A DNA stretch of 64,000 nucleotides, taken from positions 2,976,001 through 3,040,000 of the forward strand of contig NZ_LT906483.1 of NCBI RefSeq assembly GCF_900187065.1, written 5' to 3'. Shown here one piece after another: positions 1 to 8,016 of this stretch (position 1 is the first letter of the stretch; the number at the start of each line of letters is the position of its first letter). The translations under genes were made by a program, and so were the position numbers. This DNA comes from Mycolicibacterium thermoresistibile (GTDB taxonomy: Bacteria > Actinomycetota > Actinomycetes > Mycobacteriales > Mycobacteriaceae). The notes beneath the pieces were generated by a model. The model worked only from the letters and a program-made list of their open reading frames with translations, was not told the origin of the DNA and did not search any database.

Positions 1-332
1 TCGGCATCCGGGGCGATCGGGAACTGCTCGCGCACCGCGTCGAGGACCGCGGTCAGCCCGTCGGCTCCCAGCAACGACGGTGTGCCCCCGCCGACGAACA
101 CGGTGGCCACCGGCGGCGGGTCCCCCAGGGTGCGGGCCGCCAGCCGCAGTTCGGTGCGCAACGCGGCCAGCCAGCCGTGCGGATCGGCGCCGCCCAGCTC
201 ACCGGGCGTGTAGGTGTTGAAATCGCAGTATCCGCACCGGGTGGCGCAGAACGGGACGTGGATGTAGACGCCGAACGGCCGCCCGCGGGTGGCGGACAGG
301 ACCGGCGTGGCCGGTGCGGGGCGGACCGTCAT
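1..332 (-). CDS. hemW: HemW-like radical SAM protein, 3' end cut by the window edge
   Basis: Only the first 110 residues are inside the window; the gene runs off the left edge. The start is the ATG whose first base is 332. Cys29, Cys33 and Cys36 form the CX3CX2C motif (FCATRCGYC) that binds the radical-SAM [4Fe-4S] cluster, and a GGG segment follows near residue 95 (FVGGGTPS), as in the SAM-binding part of the HemN/HemW family. The conserved region starts almost at once, as in HemW. The family is often annotated as coproporphyrinogen III oxidase, but HemW proteins are thought to be heme chaperones; the segment here cannot separate the two. The position next to sirA matches Rv2388c in M. tuberculosis. 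Confidence 0.88.
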   Translation of the reverse strand, partial: MTVRPAPATPVLSATRGRPFGVYIHVPFCATRCGYCDFNTYTPGELGGADPHGWLAALRTELRLAARTLGDPPPVATVFVGGGTPSLLGADGLTAVLDAVREQFPIAPDA

Positions 333-430
333 GCCTCAAGTGTTCCATCGCCGTGTGTGCCCGCCGGTGTTCCGGTCCGACCGCCCGCACCGGGCCGGCC
401 GGGCACCCGATCTCCGGGTGAAACAGGTCA

Positions 431-450
431 CCACGAATCACCACGAATCA
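431..450. repeat. Tandem 10-bp repeat in the hemW-sirA spacer
   Basis: The unit ccacgaatca occurs twice in direct tandem and a third, degenerate copy (cggtgaatgc) follows. It lies between the divergent hemW and sirA operons. No coding frame or known motif fits it. The rest of 333-488 shows nothing recognisable. Confidence 0.5.
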
Positions 451-488
451 CGGTGAATGCACATCCGGGCCGGTGAACGCCCCTCCGG

Positions 489-526
489 TTAGTGCCCGAG
501 CCGGTGTCCATGGCACAATGGCGGGC
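489..526 (+). promoter_or_regulatory. Promoter of the sirA operon, leaderless
   Basis: A CACAAT -10 element at 514-519 is followed by exactly 7 nt and a GTG at 527. Transcription would therefore begin on the first base of the leader-peptide start codon, giving a leaderless mRNA. A weak -35 (TTAGTG, 489-494) is 19 bp upstream. The -10/start geometry is identical to that of the second polycysteine leader at 9261, which supports the assignment. Confidence 0.55.
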
Positions 527-619
527 GTGATTGCCGCCCTTACTCCCATCCGCGTCTCGTTGGTGGCGCGGCGGCATGTCGACTTCAAGCGCGTCTGTAC
601 CTGTTGTTGTCCGTCCTGA
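527..619 (+). CDS. Polycysteine leader peptide of the sirA-cysH-sirB operon (30 aa)
   Basis: A 30-codon ORF (GTG 527, TGA 617-619) ending in VCTCCCPS, with four Cys codons in five positions (596-610), all TGT. It precedes a siroheme-dependent sulfite reductase operon. Leaderless short ORFs rich in Cys codons upstream of sulfur genes are known in mycobacteria as cysteine-responsive attenuators: ribosome behaviour at the Cys codons changes access to the downstream Shine-Dalgarno. The GTG at 527 is chosen because a -10 lies 7 nt before it; in-frame alternatives are ATG 518, TTG 560 and GTG 563. The ARRHVDFKRVC segment looks like conserved mycobacterial leader sequence from memory. The distance to sirA is 125 nt. 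Confidence 0.82.
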   Translation: MIAALTPIRVSLVARRHVDFKRVCTCCCPS

Positions 620-722
620 CGCGCGCTTGATCTAGGACCCCAGCCCCACCGACATATTCAGCTGGCTGCCGGATCTGCGCCGCCGGACAGCCCCCCGGTG
701 AACGCATGCGGTCCGAAAAGCC

Positions 723-738
723 GGCTCCCGAAGGAGCC
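723..738 (+). promoter_or_regulatory. Hairpin that buries the sirA Shine-Dalgarno
   Basis: GGCTCC (723-728), loop CGAA, GGAGCC (733-738) is a perfect 6-bp stem. The 3' arm contains the GGAG of the sirA ribosome binding site (AAGGAG, 731-736), 8 nt before the ATG at 745. When this stem forms, sirA initiation should be blocked. A second stem just upstream (GGCTG-CCGG pairing with CCGG-CAGCC, about 663-695) could act as its competitor. Inference from complementarity only. Confidence 0.65.
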
Positions 739-744
739 TGTTCC

Positions 745-2430
745 ATGACTGAGGCGAAGACCCAGGCCAAACCCCGTCCCGCGCGCAAGCCCCGCTCCGA
801 AGGGCAGTGGGCGCTCGGCGAACGGGACCCGCTCAACCCCAACGAGCAGTTCAAGCAGGAAGACGACGCGCTCAACGTGCGCGATCGCATCATCAACACC
901 TACGCCAAGAACGGCTTCGACAGCATCGACAAGACCGATCTGCGCGGCCGGTTCCGCTGGATGGGCCTCTACACCCAGCGCGAACAGGGCTACGACGGCA
1001 CCTGGACCGGCGATGAGAACGCCGACCTGCTGGAGGCCAAGTACTTCATGATGCGGGTGCGCTGCGACGGCAAGGCGCTGTCCGCCGCCGCGCTGCGCAC
1101 CCTCGGCGAGATCTCCACCGAGTTCGCCCGGGACACCGCCGACATCTCCGACCGGATGAACCTGCAGTACCACTGGATCGAGATCGAGAACGTGCCGGAG
1201 ATCTGGCGCCGGCTCGACGAGCACGGTCTGCAGACCACCGAGGCGTGCGGTGACTGCCCGCGCGCGCTGCTCGGGTCGCCGCTGGCCGGGGAGTCCCTCG
1301 ACGAGGTGCTCGACCCGACCCCGGCGCTCGACGAGATCGTGCGGCGCTACATCGGCAACCCGGAGTACTCCAATCTGCCACGCAAGTACAAGACCGCGAT
1401 CTCGGGTCTGCAGGACGTCGCGCACGAGGTCAACGACGTCGCGTTCATCGGCGTGAACCATCCGGAGCACGGCCCCGGCCTGGACCTGTGGGTGGGTGGC
1501 GGACTGTCCACCAACCCGATGCTCGCGCAGCGCGTCGGCGCCTGGGTGCCGCTGGACGAGGTGCCCGACGTGTGGGAGGCGGTCACCGCGGTGTTCCGTG
1601 ACTACGGCTACCGCCGGTTGCGCTCCAAGGCCCGGCTGAAGTTCCTGATCAAGGACTGGGGCGTGGAGAAGTTCCGCGAAGTTCTCGAGACCGAGTACCT
1701 CAAGCGGCCGCTGATCGACGGGCCGGCGCCGGAGCCGGTCAAGCATCCGATCGACCACGTCGGGGTGCAGAAGCTGAAGAACGGCCTGAACGCGGTGGGT
1801 ATCGCCCCGATCGCCGGCCGGGTGTCCGGCACCATCCTGCAGGCCGTGGCCGACCTGATGGCGCAGGCGGGTTCGGACCGCGCCCGGTTCACCCCGTACC
1901 AGAAGCTGATCGTGCTGGACATCGCCGACGACAAGCTCGACGAGTTCACCGCCGGGCTGGATCGCCTCGGCCTGCAGTGGCAGCCGTCGCACTGGCGACG
2001 GAATCTGATGGCCTGCACCGGGATCGAGTTCTGCAAGCTGTCGTTCACCGAGACCCGGGTGCGGGCCCAGAGCCTGGTGCCCGAGCTTGAGAAACGGCTC
2101 GAGGACATCAACGCCCGCCTCGATGTGCCGATCACCGTCAATATCAACGGCTGCCCGAACTCGTGCGCCCGGATTCAGGTGGCCGACATCGGGTTCAAGG
2201 GCATGATCGTCGACGACGGCGACGGCCCCGAAGAGGGTTTCCAGGTGCATCTCGGCGGCGGCCTCGGGCTGGACAGCGGTTTCGGCCGCAAGCTGCGCCA
2301 GCACCGGGTGCTGTCCAGCGAGCTCGGCGACTACATCGACCGGGTGGTGCGCAACTTCGTGAAACAGCGCGAGGACGGTGAGCGTTTCGCGACGTGGGCT
2401 CTGCGTGCCGACGAAGCGGATTTGAGGTGA
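745..2430 (+). CDS. sirA: Ferredoxin-dependent sulfite reductase
   Basis: 561 aa, as in M. tuberculosis SirA/NirA (Rv2391). It reduces sulfite to sulfide with electrons from ferredoxin, using siroheme and a [4Fe-4S] cluster. Start ATG 745 is chosen for the AAGGAG 8 nt upstream; an in-frame ATG at 706 lies inside the leader region and has no such site. Tyr76 (in GLYTQRE) and Cys168 (in TEACGDC) are 92 residues apart, exactly the spacing of the covalently linked Tyr69-Cys161 pair in the M. tuberculosis enzyme. The cluster/siroheme ligands are Cys424 and Cys430 (ACTGIEFC) and Cys470 and Cys474 (GCPNSC). It is first in the operon with cysH (4-nt gap) and sirB, downstream of a polycysteine attenuator. 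Confidence 0.96.
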   Translation: MTEAKTQAKPRPARKPRSEGQWALGERDPLNPNEQFKQEDDALNVRDRIINTYAKNGFDSIDKTDLRGRFRWMGLYTQREQGYDGTWTGDENADLLEAKYFMMRVRCDGKALSAAALRTLGEISTEFARDTADISDRMNLQYHWIEIENVPEIWRRLDEHGLQTTEACGDCPRALLGSPLAGESLDEVLDPTPALDEIVRRYIGNPEYSNLPRKYKTAISGLQDVAHEVNDVAFIGVNHPEHGPGLDLWVGGGLSTNPMLAQRVGAWVPLDEVPDVWEAVTAVFRDYGYRRLRSKARLKFLIKDWGVEKFREVLETEYLKRPLIDGPAPEPVKHPIDHVGVQKLKNGLNAVGIAPIAGRVSGTILQAVADLMAQAGSDRARFTPYQKLIVLDIADDKLDEFTAGLDRLGLQWQPSHWRRNLMACTGIEFCKLSFTETRVRAQSLVPELEKRLEDINARLDVPITVNINGCPNSCARIQVADIGFKGMIVDDGDGPEEGFQVHLGGGLGLDSGFGRKLRQHRVLSSELGDYIDRVVRNFVKQREDGERFATWALRADEADLR

Positions 2431-2434
2431 CCGA

Positions 2435-3169
2435 ATGACCGACCTGATGACCGAGACCGATCTGCGGGCACTTGCCGAGCGCGGTGCGGCGGAGATGGCC
2501 GGCGCCGGCGCGGAGGAACTGCTGCGCTGGACCGATGAGCACTTCGGCGGCGCCCCGGCCGGCTCCGCCGGCGCGCGGTCCGGCTATGTGGTGGCGTCGA
2601 ACATGCAGGATGCGGTGCTGATCCACCTCGCCGCCAAGGTGCGGCCCGGGGTCGATGTGTTGTTCCTCGACACCGGGTACCACTTCGCCGAGACCATCGG
2701 CACCCGCGATGCGGTGCAGGCGGTCTACGACGTCAACGTGGTCAACGTGACGGCCGAACACACCGTCGCCGAACAGGACCGGCTGCTCGGCAAGGACCTG
2801 TTCGCCCGGGACCCCAACGAATGCTGCCGGCTGCGCAAGGTGGAGCCGCTGAGCCGGGCGCTGCGCGGTTACTCGGCGTGGGTCACCGGGATCCGGCGGG
2901 TGGAGGCGCCCACCCGGGCCAACGCACCGTTCATCAGCTTCGACGAGTCGTTCGGGCTGGTGAAGATCAACCCGCTGGCCGCGTGGACGGACCAGGACAT
3001 GCAGGACTACATCCAGACCCACGGCGTTCTGGTCAATCCGCTTGTCGACGAAGGCTATCCGTCGATCGGTTGCGCTCCGTGCACCACGAAGCCGGCGCCC
3101 GGCGCGGATCCGCGCAGCGGCCGGTGGCAGGGCACGGGCAAGATCGAGTGCGGATTGCACAGCTCGTGA
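2435..3169 (+). CDS. cysH: Phosphoadenylyl/adenylyl-sulfate reductase, APS-type
   Basis: 244 aa. Reduces adenylyl sulfate to sulfite in the cytosol, feeding SirA. The four cysteines of the [4Fe-4S] cluster that marks APS reductases are present: Cys130-Cys131 (ECCRLRK) and Cys213/Cys216 (GCAPC). The catalytic cysteine is Cys239 in the C-terminal KIECGLH motif. The start ATG is 4 nt after the sirA stop. Its stop overlaps the next gene's GTG by 4 bases, so sirA, cysH and sirB are translationally linked. Confidence 0.95.
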   Translation: MTDLMTETDLRALAERGAAEMAGAGAEELLRWTDEHFGGAPAGSAGARSGYVVASNMQDAVLIHLAAKVRPGVDVLFLDTGYHFAETIGTRDAVQAVYDVNVVNVTAEHTVAEQDRLLGKDLFARDPNECCRLRKVEPLSRALRGYSAWVTGIRRVEAPTRANAPFISFDESFGLVKINPLAAWTDQDMQDYIQTHGVLVNPLVDEGYPSIGCAPCTTKPAPGADPRSGRWQGTGKIECGLHSS

Positions 3170-3918
3170 CTCGGGCACTCGCTCCGGCTCCGGCGTCGGT
3201 CGCCGGCCCGCCGGCGCTGATCCTGACCGCACACGGCAGCGCCGATCCCCGGTCGGCGGCCAACGCCCACGCGATCGCCGGCCATCTGCGCCGGTTGGCG
3301 CCGGACGTCGAGGTGCGGGTGGCGTTCTGCGAGCAGAACACCCCCAACCTGGCCGATGTGCTCGCGCAGATGCGGACCGGGGCGGTGGTGGTGCCGTTGC
3401 TGCTGGCCCGCGCCTACCACGCCCGGGTCGACATCCCGGAGCTGATCGCCGCCTCCGGCGCCGACGTCGCGCAGGCCGATGTGCTGGGCGCCGACCCGCG
3501 GCTGCTGCACGTGATGCGGGGACGGTTGTCGGCGCTGGGCGTCTCCCGGTTCGACGCCGGACTGGGCGTCGTCATGGTCGGGGTCGGGTCCTCCCACGCC
3601 GACGCCAACGCGCGCACCGCGGCGGTGGCGCAGGCGCTGGGTGAAGGCACCCGGTGGACCGGTGTCGAGGTGGCGTTCGCCACCGGGCCGGCTCCGTCGG
3701 TGCCCGACGCCGTCGCGCGGCTCCGCGCCCGCGGCGCCGACCGGATCGCGATCTCCCCGTGGTTCCTCGCCCACGGCCGGATCACCGACCGGGTCGCCGG
3801 ATTCGCCCGTGGCGCAGGCATCCCGATGGCCGAGCCGCTCGGGCCGCACCGGCTGGTCGCCGCGACGGTGCTGGACCGTTACGAGGAGACGGTGGCGGCC
3901 GCCGCGCTGGCCGCCTGA
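3166..3918 (+). CDS. sirB: Sirohydrochlorin chelatase (CbiX/SirB family)
   Basis: 250 aa; corresponds to Rv2393 (che1). The GTG start overlaps the cysH TGA as GTGA. Two homologous halves are visible: an N-terminal half beginning LTAHGSADPR and a C-terminal half containing VGVGSSHADAN and SPWFLAHGRI. The histidines in these stretches are the usual metal and tetrapyrrole ligands of class II chelatases. The product most likely inserts Fe2+ into sirohydrochlorin to make the siroheme of SirA, since it sits in the sirA operon. A cobalt chelatase role in cobalamin synthesis cannot be excluded from sequence. A longer upstream reading of the same frame would overlap most of cysH and is not real. Confidence 0.9.
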   Translation: MTRALAPAPASVAGPPALILTAHGSADPRSAANAHAIAGHLRRLAPDVEVRVAFCEQNTPNLADVLAQMRTGAVVVPLLLARAYHARVDIPELIAASGADVAQADVLGADPRLLHVMRGRLSALGVSRFDAGLGVVMVGVGSSHADANARTAAVAQALGEGTRWTGVEVAFATGPAPSVPDAVARLRARGADRIAISPWFLAHGRITDRVAGFARGAGIPMAEPLGPHRLVAATVLDRYEETVAAAALAA

Positions 3919-3953
3919 CGGCGGGTGGCCACACGCCGCCACATCCGCCATCC

Positions 3954-3981
3954 TTGACCTATATACCCTCCCGGGTATATT
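3954..3981 (+). promoter_or_regulatory. Sigma-A-type promoter of the sulfide:quinone reductase gene
   Basis: TTGACC (3954-3959), 16-bp spacer, TATATT (3976-3981). It is among the best consensus promoters in the window. The 3' half of the first operator covers the spacer and the -10, so a bound repressor would exclude RNA polymerase. Confidence 0.7.
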
Positions 3982-4009
3982 GAACTCCGGGAAATACCCC
4001 CGGAGGTAT
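3962..4009 (+). promoter_or_regulatory. Two tandem CsoR/CstR-type operators
   Basis: Site 1 (3963-3978) is ATACCCTCCCGGGTAT and site 2 (3994-4009) is ATACCCCCGGAGGTAT. Both fit ATACC-N6-GGTAT, and their starts are 31 bp apart, about three helical turns, so both face the same side. ATACC...GGTAT dyads with a GC-rich centre are typical of CsoR-family repressors. The CstR branch senses persulfides and controls sqr genes in other bacteria. No CsoR-family gene lies in the window, so the regulator would act in trans. Confidence 0.68.
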
Positions 4010-4067
4010 CTCCCCCATGTGATCGTCGGCCCGGCGACCGACCGCCCGGACCCGAGGGGAAGTGACG

Positions 4068-5279
4068 ATGATGTCCACCAGAACCACCGCCAGGCACCGC
4101 ATCCTCATCATCGGTGGCGGCACCGCCGGCATCACGGTGGCAGCCCGCCTGCTGCGCAGAGGACACACCGACGTCGCCGTGATCGAACCGTCCGAGACGC
4201 ACTACTACCAGGCGATGTGGACGCTGGTCGGCGGCGGGCAGGCGCAGGCCGTCCGCACCGCCCGTCCGCAGGCCGCGGTGATGCCCAAAGGCGCCACCTG
4301 GATCAAGAAGTCCGCGGCGACCGTCGATCCCGCCGCCGGCACGGTCGGGTGCACCGACGGCTCGTCCTATGGATACGACGTCCTCGTGATGAGCCCGGGT
4401 ATCCAGTTGGACTGGGACCGCACCGACGGCCTAGTCGACGCACTGGGGCATGACGGGGTGTCGTCGAACTACCGCTACGACCTCGCTCCCCGCACCTGGG
4501 AGTTCATCCGCACCACCCGGTCGGGCACCGCGGTGTTCGCGATGCCGTCCGGGCCGATCAAATGCGCCGGCGCCCCGCAGAAGATCGCCTACCTGGCCTG
4601 CGATCACTGGCGCCGCGAGGGGGTGCTGTCCCACATCGACGTGCACTTGGTGCTGCCCACCCCGCGTGCCTTCGGCATCCCCGAGATCGCCGACAGCCTC
4701 GAGGAGATCATCGCCGGTTACGGCATTCATCTGCACACCAACACCGAGGTGACGGCGGTGGACGGCGGCGCCCGGAAGGTCGCACTCACCAGCCTCGGCG
4801 ACGGCGGCACCGACACCACGCTGCCGTACGACCTCCTGCACATCGCACCCCGGCAGTCCGCGCCGGACTGGATCAAGGCGAGCCCGTTGTCCACCGGTGA
4901 CGCCGGTGGATACGTCGACGTCGACAAGCACACCCTGCAGCATGTGCGGTACCCCAACGTGTTCAGCCTCGGCGACGCCGCATCGACTCCGAACTCCAAG
5001 ACCGGGGCGGCGATCCGCAAACAGGCGCCGGTCGTGGTCGACAACGTCGACGCGTTCCTGGCCGGCCGACCGATCACCGCGCACTACGACGGATACGCGT
5101 CCTGCCCGATCGTCACCTCCGCACGGTCGGTGCTGCTCGCCGAGTTCGACTACTCGTTCGCGATGAAGCCGACCTTCCCACTGCTCGATCCGGCCCGCCC
5201 GCACCGCGCGTACTGGTATCTGAAGAAGTACGGGCTGCCGTTCATGTACTGGAACCTGATGCTCAAGGGCCTGGTCTGA
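4068..5279 (+). CDS. sqr: Sulfide:quinone oxidoreductase, type II-like
   Basis: 403 aa. FAD-dependent membrane-associated oxidation of sulfide (or persulfide formation) with transfer to the quinone pool. The N-terminal dinucleotide fold reads ILIIGGGTAGI. Two isolated conserved cysteines, in SGPIKCAGAPQ and GYASCPIVT, are the redox pair of this branch, and a C-terminal aromatic stretch (YWYLKKYGLPFMYWNLMLKG) suits membrane docking. ATG 4068 is preferred over GTG 4062 because GAGGGGA (4054-4060) is 7 nt away. There is no counterpart at this place in M. tuberculosis. It lies between the sulfite-reducing operon and the sulfate importer, ending 12 nt from the convergent cysA stop. It probably removes excess sulfide under control of the operators upstream. 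Confidence 0.88.
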   Translation: MMSTRTTARHRILIIGGGTAGITVAARLLRRGHTDVAVIEPSETHYYQAMWTLVGGGQAQAVRTARPQAAVMPKGATWIKKSAATVDPAAGTVGCTDGSSYGYDVLVMSPGIQLDWDRTDGLVDALGHDGVSSNYRYDLAPRTWEFIRTTRSGTAVFAMPSGPIKCAGAPQKIAYLACDHWRREGVLSHIDVHLVLPTPRAFGIPEIADSLEEIIAGYGIHLHTNTEVTAVDGGARKVALTSLGDGGTDTTLPYDLLHIAPRQSAPDWIKASPLSTGDAGGYVDVDKHTLQHVRYPNVFSLGDAASTPNSKTGAAIRKQAPVVVDNVDAFLAGRPITAHYDGYASCPIVTSARSVLLAEFDYSFAMKPTFPLLDPARPHRAYWYLKKYGLPFMYWNLMLKGLV

Positions 5280-5291
5280 CCGGCGACCGGC

Positions 5292-6317
5292 TCACCGCGC
5301 CGCCACCCGCTCGTCGACGTCGCCGGTGGGCAGCGCCGGCACCCGGGTGGCCCGCACGTAGACGGTGTCACCGCTGCGCAGGCCGAGCGCCTCGGCGTCG
5401 CCCCGGGTGATCTGCGCGGTGAAAGGGGCGTTGTTGGTCGCACTGGTCAGCTCCAGCCGGACCTCGAAGCCCAGCATCACCACCCGGTCGATGCGGGCCC
5501 GCACCACCCCGGTGGCCTGCAGGGTGCTGTCGGAGGTGGGCAGTTCGGGGTGGCGGCCCACCCAGATGTCGTGCGGACGCACCAGGGTGCCGTTCAGCGA
5601 CGACACCGCGCCGAGGAACGACATCACGAACTCGTTGGCGGGGCTGTCGTACACCTCGGCCGGTGAGCCGACCTGTTCGATCCGGCCGTTGTTGAGCACG
5701 GCGATCCGGTCGGCGACATCGAGTGCCTCGCTCTGGTCGTGGGTGACCAACACCGTGGTGACGTGCACCTCCTCGTGCAGTCGCCGCAGCCAGGTCCGCA
5801 GGTCCTCACGCACCTTGGCGTCCAGTGCGCCGAACGGTTCGTCGAGCAACAGCACCTCGGGGTCGACGGCCAGCGCCCGGGCCAGCGCCATCCGCTGCCG
5901 CTGCCCGCCGGAGAGCTGGTTCGGATATCGGTTCTGGAAGCCCGCCAGACCGACCACTTCCAGTAGGTTGTCGACCTTCTCGGCGATCTCGCGTTTGGGT
6001 CTGCGGCGGATCTTGAGGCCGAAGGCGACGTTGTCGCGCACGGTGAGGTGTTTGAACGCCGCGTAGTGCTGGAACACGAAGCCGATCCCGCGGCGCTGCG
6101 GCGGCACATCGGTGACGTCACGGCCGTTGATGGTGATGGTGCCGGTGTCGGGGCGGTCCAGGCCGGCGATCGCTCGCAGCAACGTCGACTTCCCCGACCC
6201 GCTGGGGCCGAGCAGGGCGGTCAGCGACCCGGCCGGGACCGCGAAATCGACATTGTCCAGCGCCGCGAAATCCCCGTAACGCTTGTTCGCGCCGCGCACC
6301 GTGATCGCATCGGTCAT
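5292..6317 (-). CDS. cysA: Sulfate/thiosulfate ABC transporter ATPase
   Basis: 341 aa. Energises sulfate uptake with CysT, CysW and SubI. Walker [10 protein letters not shown] at residues 37-45, signature LSGGQ at 135-139, Walker B LLLDEP at 156-161, switch His in VTHDQ. The last ~100 residues form the beta-rich regulatory domain of the CysA/MalK group. Start ATG 6317 has AGGAGA 7 nt upstream and is 14 nt after the cysW stop, making it the last gene of subI-cysT-cysW-cysA. Confidence 0.95.
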   Translation of the reverse strand: MTDAITVRGANKRYGDFAALDNVDFAVPAGSLTALLGPSGSGKSTLLRAIAGLDRPDTGTITINGRDVTDVPPQRRGIGFVFQHYAAFKHLTVRDNVAFGLKIRRRPKREIAEKVDNLLEVVGLAGFQNRYPNQLSGGQRQRMALARALAVDPEVLLLDEPFGALDAKVREDLRTWLRRLHEEVHVTTVLVTHDQSEALDVADRIAVLNNGRIEQVGSPAEVYDSPANEFVMSFLGAVSSLNGTLVRPHDIWVGRHPELPTSDSTLQATGVVRARIDRVVMLGFEVRLELTSATNNAPFTAQITRGDAEALGLRSGDTVYVRATRVPALPTGDVDERVAAR

Positions 6318-6331
6318 GTGATTCTCCTGAA

Positions 6332-7171
6332 CTATTGATTGCTCTTGGCGCGGCGGGCGTCAAGGATCACCTGGAAGATCAGCACCACCACCGCGACGGC
6401 CATCAACAGGGTGGATATCGCGTAGGCGCCGTATTCCGCACCTCGGTTGTAGCGGTCGTGCACCAGCAGGGTCAGGGTCTGCGAGACGCCGGGCAGGTTC
6501 GAGGACACCATCAGCACCGCCCCGAACTCGCCGAGCGTGCGGGCCACGGTGAGTACCACACCGTAGGTCAGGCCCCACCGGATCGACGGCAGGGTCACCC
6601 GCCAGAAGGTCTGCCACCAGGTCGCGCCGAGGGTGGCCGCGGCCTCCTCCTGGTCGGTGCCGATCTCGTGCAGGACCGGTTCGACCTCCCGGATGACGAA
6701 CGGCACGGTGACGAAAATGCTGGCCAGAACGATGCCCGGGAATCCGAAGATGATCTTCAGCCCGAGACTGTTCTCGACGAAACCGAGGAATCCGGCGGTG
6801 CCCCACAACAGGATCAACGCCACGCCGACGATGATCGGTGACACCGCGAACGGCAGATCGATCACCGCCTGCAGCGCTGCCTTGCCGCGGAATCGGTTGC
6901 GCGCCAACACCAGTGCCGTCGGCACCCCGAACACCACGTTGAGCGGCACCACGATGGCCACCACCAGCAGCGACAGCTGCAGCGCGGAGATCGCCGCCGG
7001 GGTGGTGACCGAGGCGATGAACTCGCCCAGCCCGGGCGCGAACGTGCGCCACAGAATGAGCCCCACCGGCACCGCGACCAGCACCACGACATAGCTCAGT
7101 GCGACGAACCGCAGCAGATAGCGAGCCGGGCGGGCCGGCGTCAGTCCGGAACCGTTGGATCCAGAGGTCAC
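6332..7171 (-). CDS. cysW: Sulfate ABC transporter permease CysW
   Basis: 279 aa integral membrane protein with about six hydrophobic segments. The EAA loop that contacts the ATPase reads [20 protein letters not shown]. The GTG start at 7171 overlaps the cysT TGA (GTGA); a longer same-frame extension lies within cysT and is not real. Partner of CysT in the sulfate channel. Confidence 0.94.
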   Translation of the reverse strand: MTSGSNGSGLTPARPARYLLRFVALSYVVVLVAVPVGLILWRTFAPGLGEFIASVTTPAAISALQLSLLVVAIVVPLNVVFGVPTALVLARNRFRGKAALQAVIDLPFAVSPIIVGVALILLWGTAGFLGFVENSLGLKIIFGFPGIVLASIFVTVPFVIREVEPVLHEIGTDQEEAAATLGATWWQTFWRVTLPSIRWGLTYGVVLTVARTLGEFGAVLMVSSNLPGVSQTLTLLVHDRYNRGAEYGAYAISTLLMAVAVVVLIFQVILDARRAKSNQ

Positions 7172-8016
7172 GCCGTCTGCTCCTCCCGTTTGGCCGCGCG
7201 CGAGCCGATGACCCGCAGCACCAGCAACACCAGGAATGAGATCACCAGCAGCACAATGGACACCGCCGCCGCGCCGGTGCGGTCGTCGTTCTCGATCAGG
7301 GTGCGGATCCACTGCGAGGCGACCTCGGTCTCGCCCGGGACCGCGCCACCGATCAGCACCACCGAACCGAATTCGCCGATGGCGCGGGAGAACGCCAGCC
7401 CGGCCCCGGACAACAGCGCCGGCAGCAACGCCGGCAACACCACCCGGGTGAAGATCGTCAGGTTGTTCGCCCCCAGCGACGCGGCCGCCTCCTCGGTTTC
7501 GCGGTCCAGCTCGAGCAGCACCGGCTGCACCGACCGCACCACGAACGGCAGCGTCACGAACAGCAGCGCCACCCCGACACCCCATCTGGTGTGCTGCAGG
7601 TGGATGTCGACCGGGCTGGCCGGTCCGTACAGGGCCAGCATCACCAGGCTCGCGACGATGGTCGGCAGCGCGAACGGCAGGTCGATGACCGAGTTCACCA
7701 ACCGCTTGCCGATGAACTCGTCACGGGTCAACACCCAGGCCACCATCAACCCGAAGACGGTGTTGACCACCGTGACCCCGGCCGCGATGGTCAGCGTCAC
7801 CCGGAGCGAGGTCAGGGCCGCGTTGGCGGTCACCGCGTCCCGGAACGCGTCCCACCCCCCGTTGGTGGACTGCCACAGGATCGCGGCCAACGGCAGCAAC
7901 ACGATGATGCTGAGCCAGACGGTGGCGATGCCGACCCGCAGCGAGGTGGCGCCGCCGCGCCCCCACCCCGGTGGTGCGGCCGGGGTGGTCTCGGATCGTG
8001 GCAGGACAGCGCTCAC
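7168..8016 (-). CDS. cysT: Sulfate ABC transporter permease CysT
   Basis: 282 aa, about six membrane segments, EAA loop EEAAASLGANNLTIFTRVVL. The GTG start (8016) overlaps the subI stop as GTGA, so all four importer genes appear to be translated as a coupled unit. Same arrangement as Rv2399c. Confidence 0.94.
   Translation of the reverse strand: MSAVLPRSETTPAAPPGWGRGGATSLRVGIATVWLSIIVLLPLAAILWQSTNGGWDAFRDAVTANAALTSLRVTLTIAAGVTVVNTVFGLMVAWVLTRDEFIGKRLVNSVIDLPFALPTIVASLVMLALYGPASPVDIHLQHTRWGVGVALLFVTLPFVVRSVQPVLLELDRETEEAAASLGANNLTIFTRVVLPALLPALLSGAGLAFSRAIGEFGSVVLIGGAVPGETEVASQWIRTLIENDDRTGAAAVSIVLLVISFLVLLVLRVIGSRAAKREEQTA

Noticed and set aside
658..2304. A 548-codon open frame antisense to sirA
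   Set aside because: Shadow of sirA; no motifs and no start signal.
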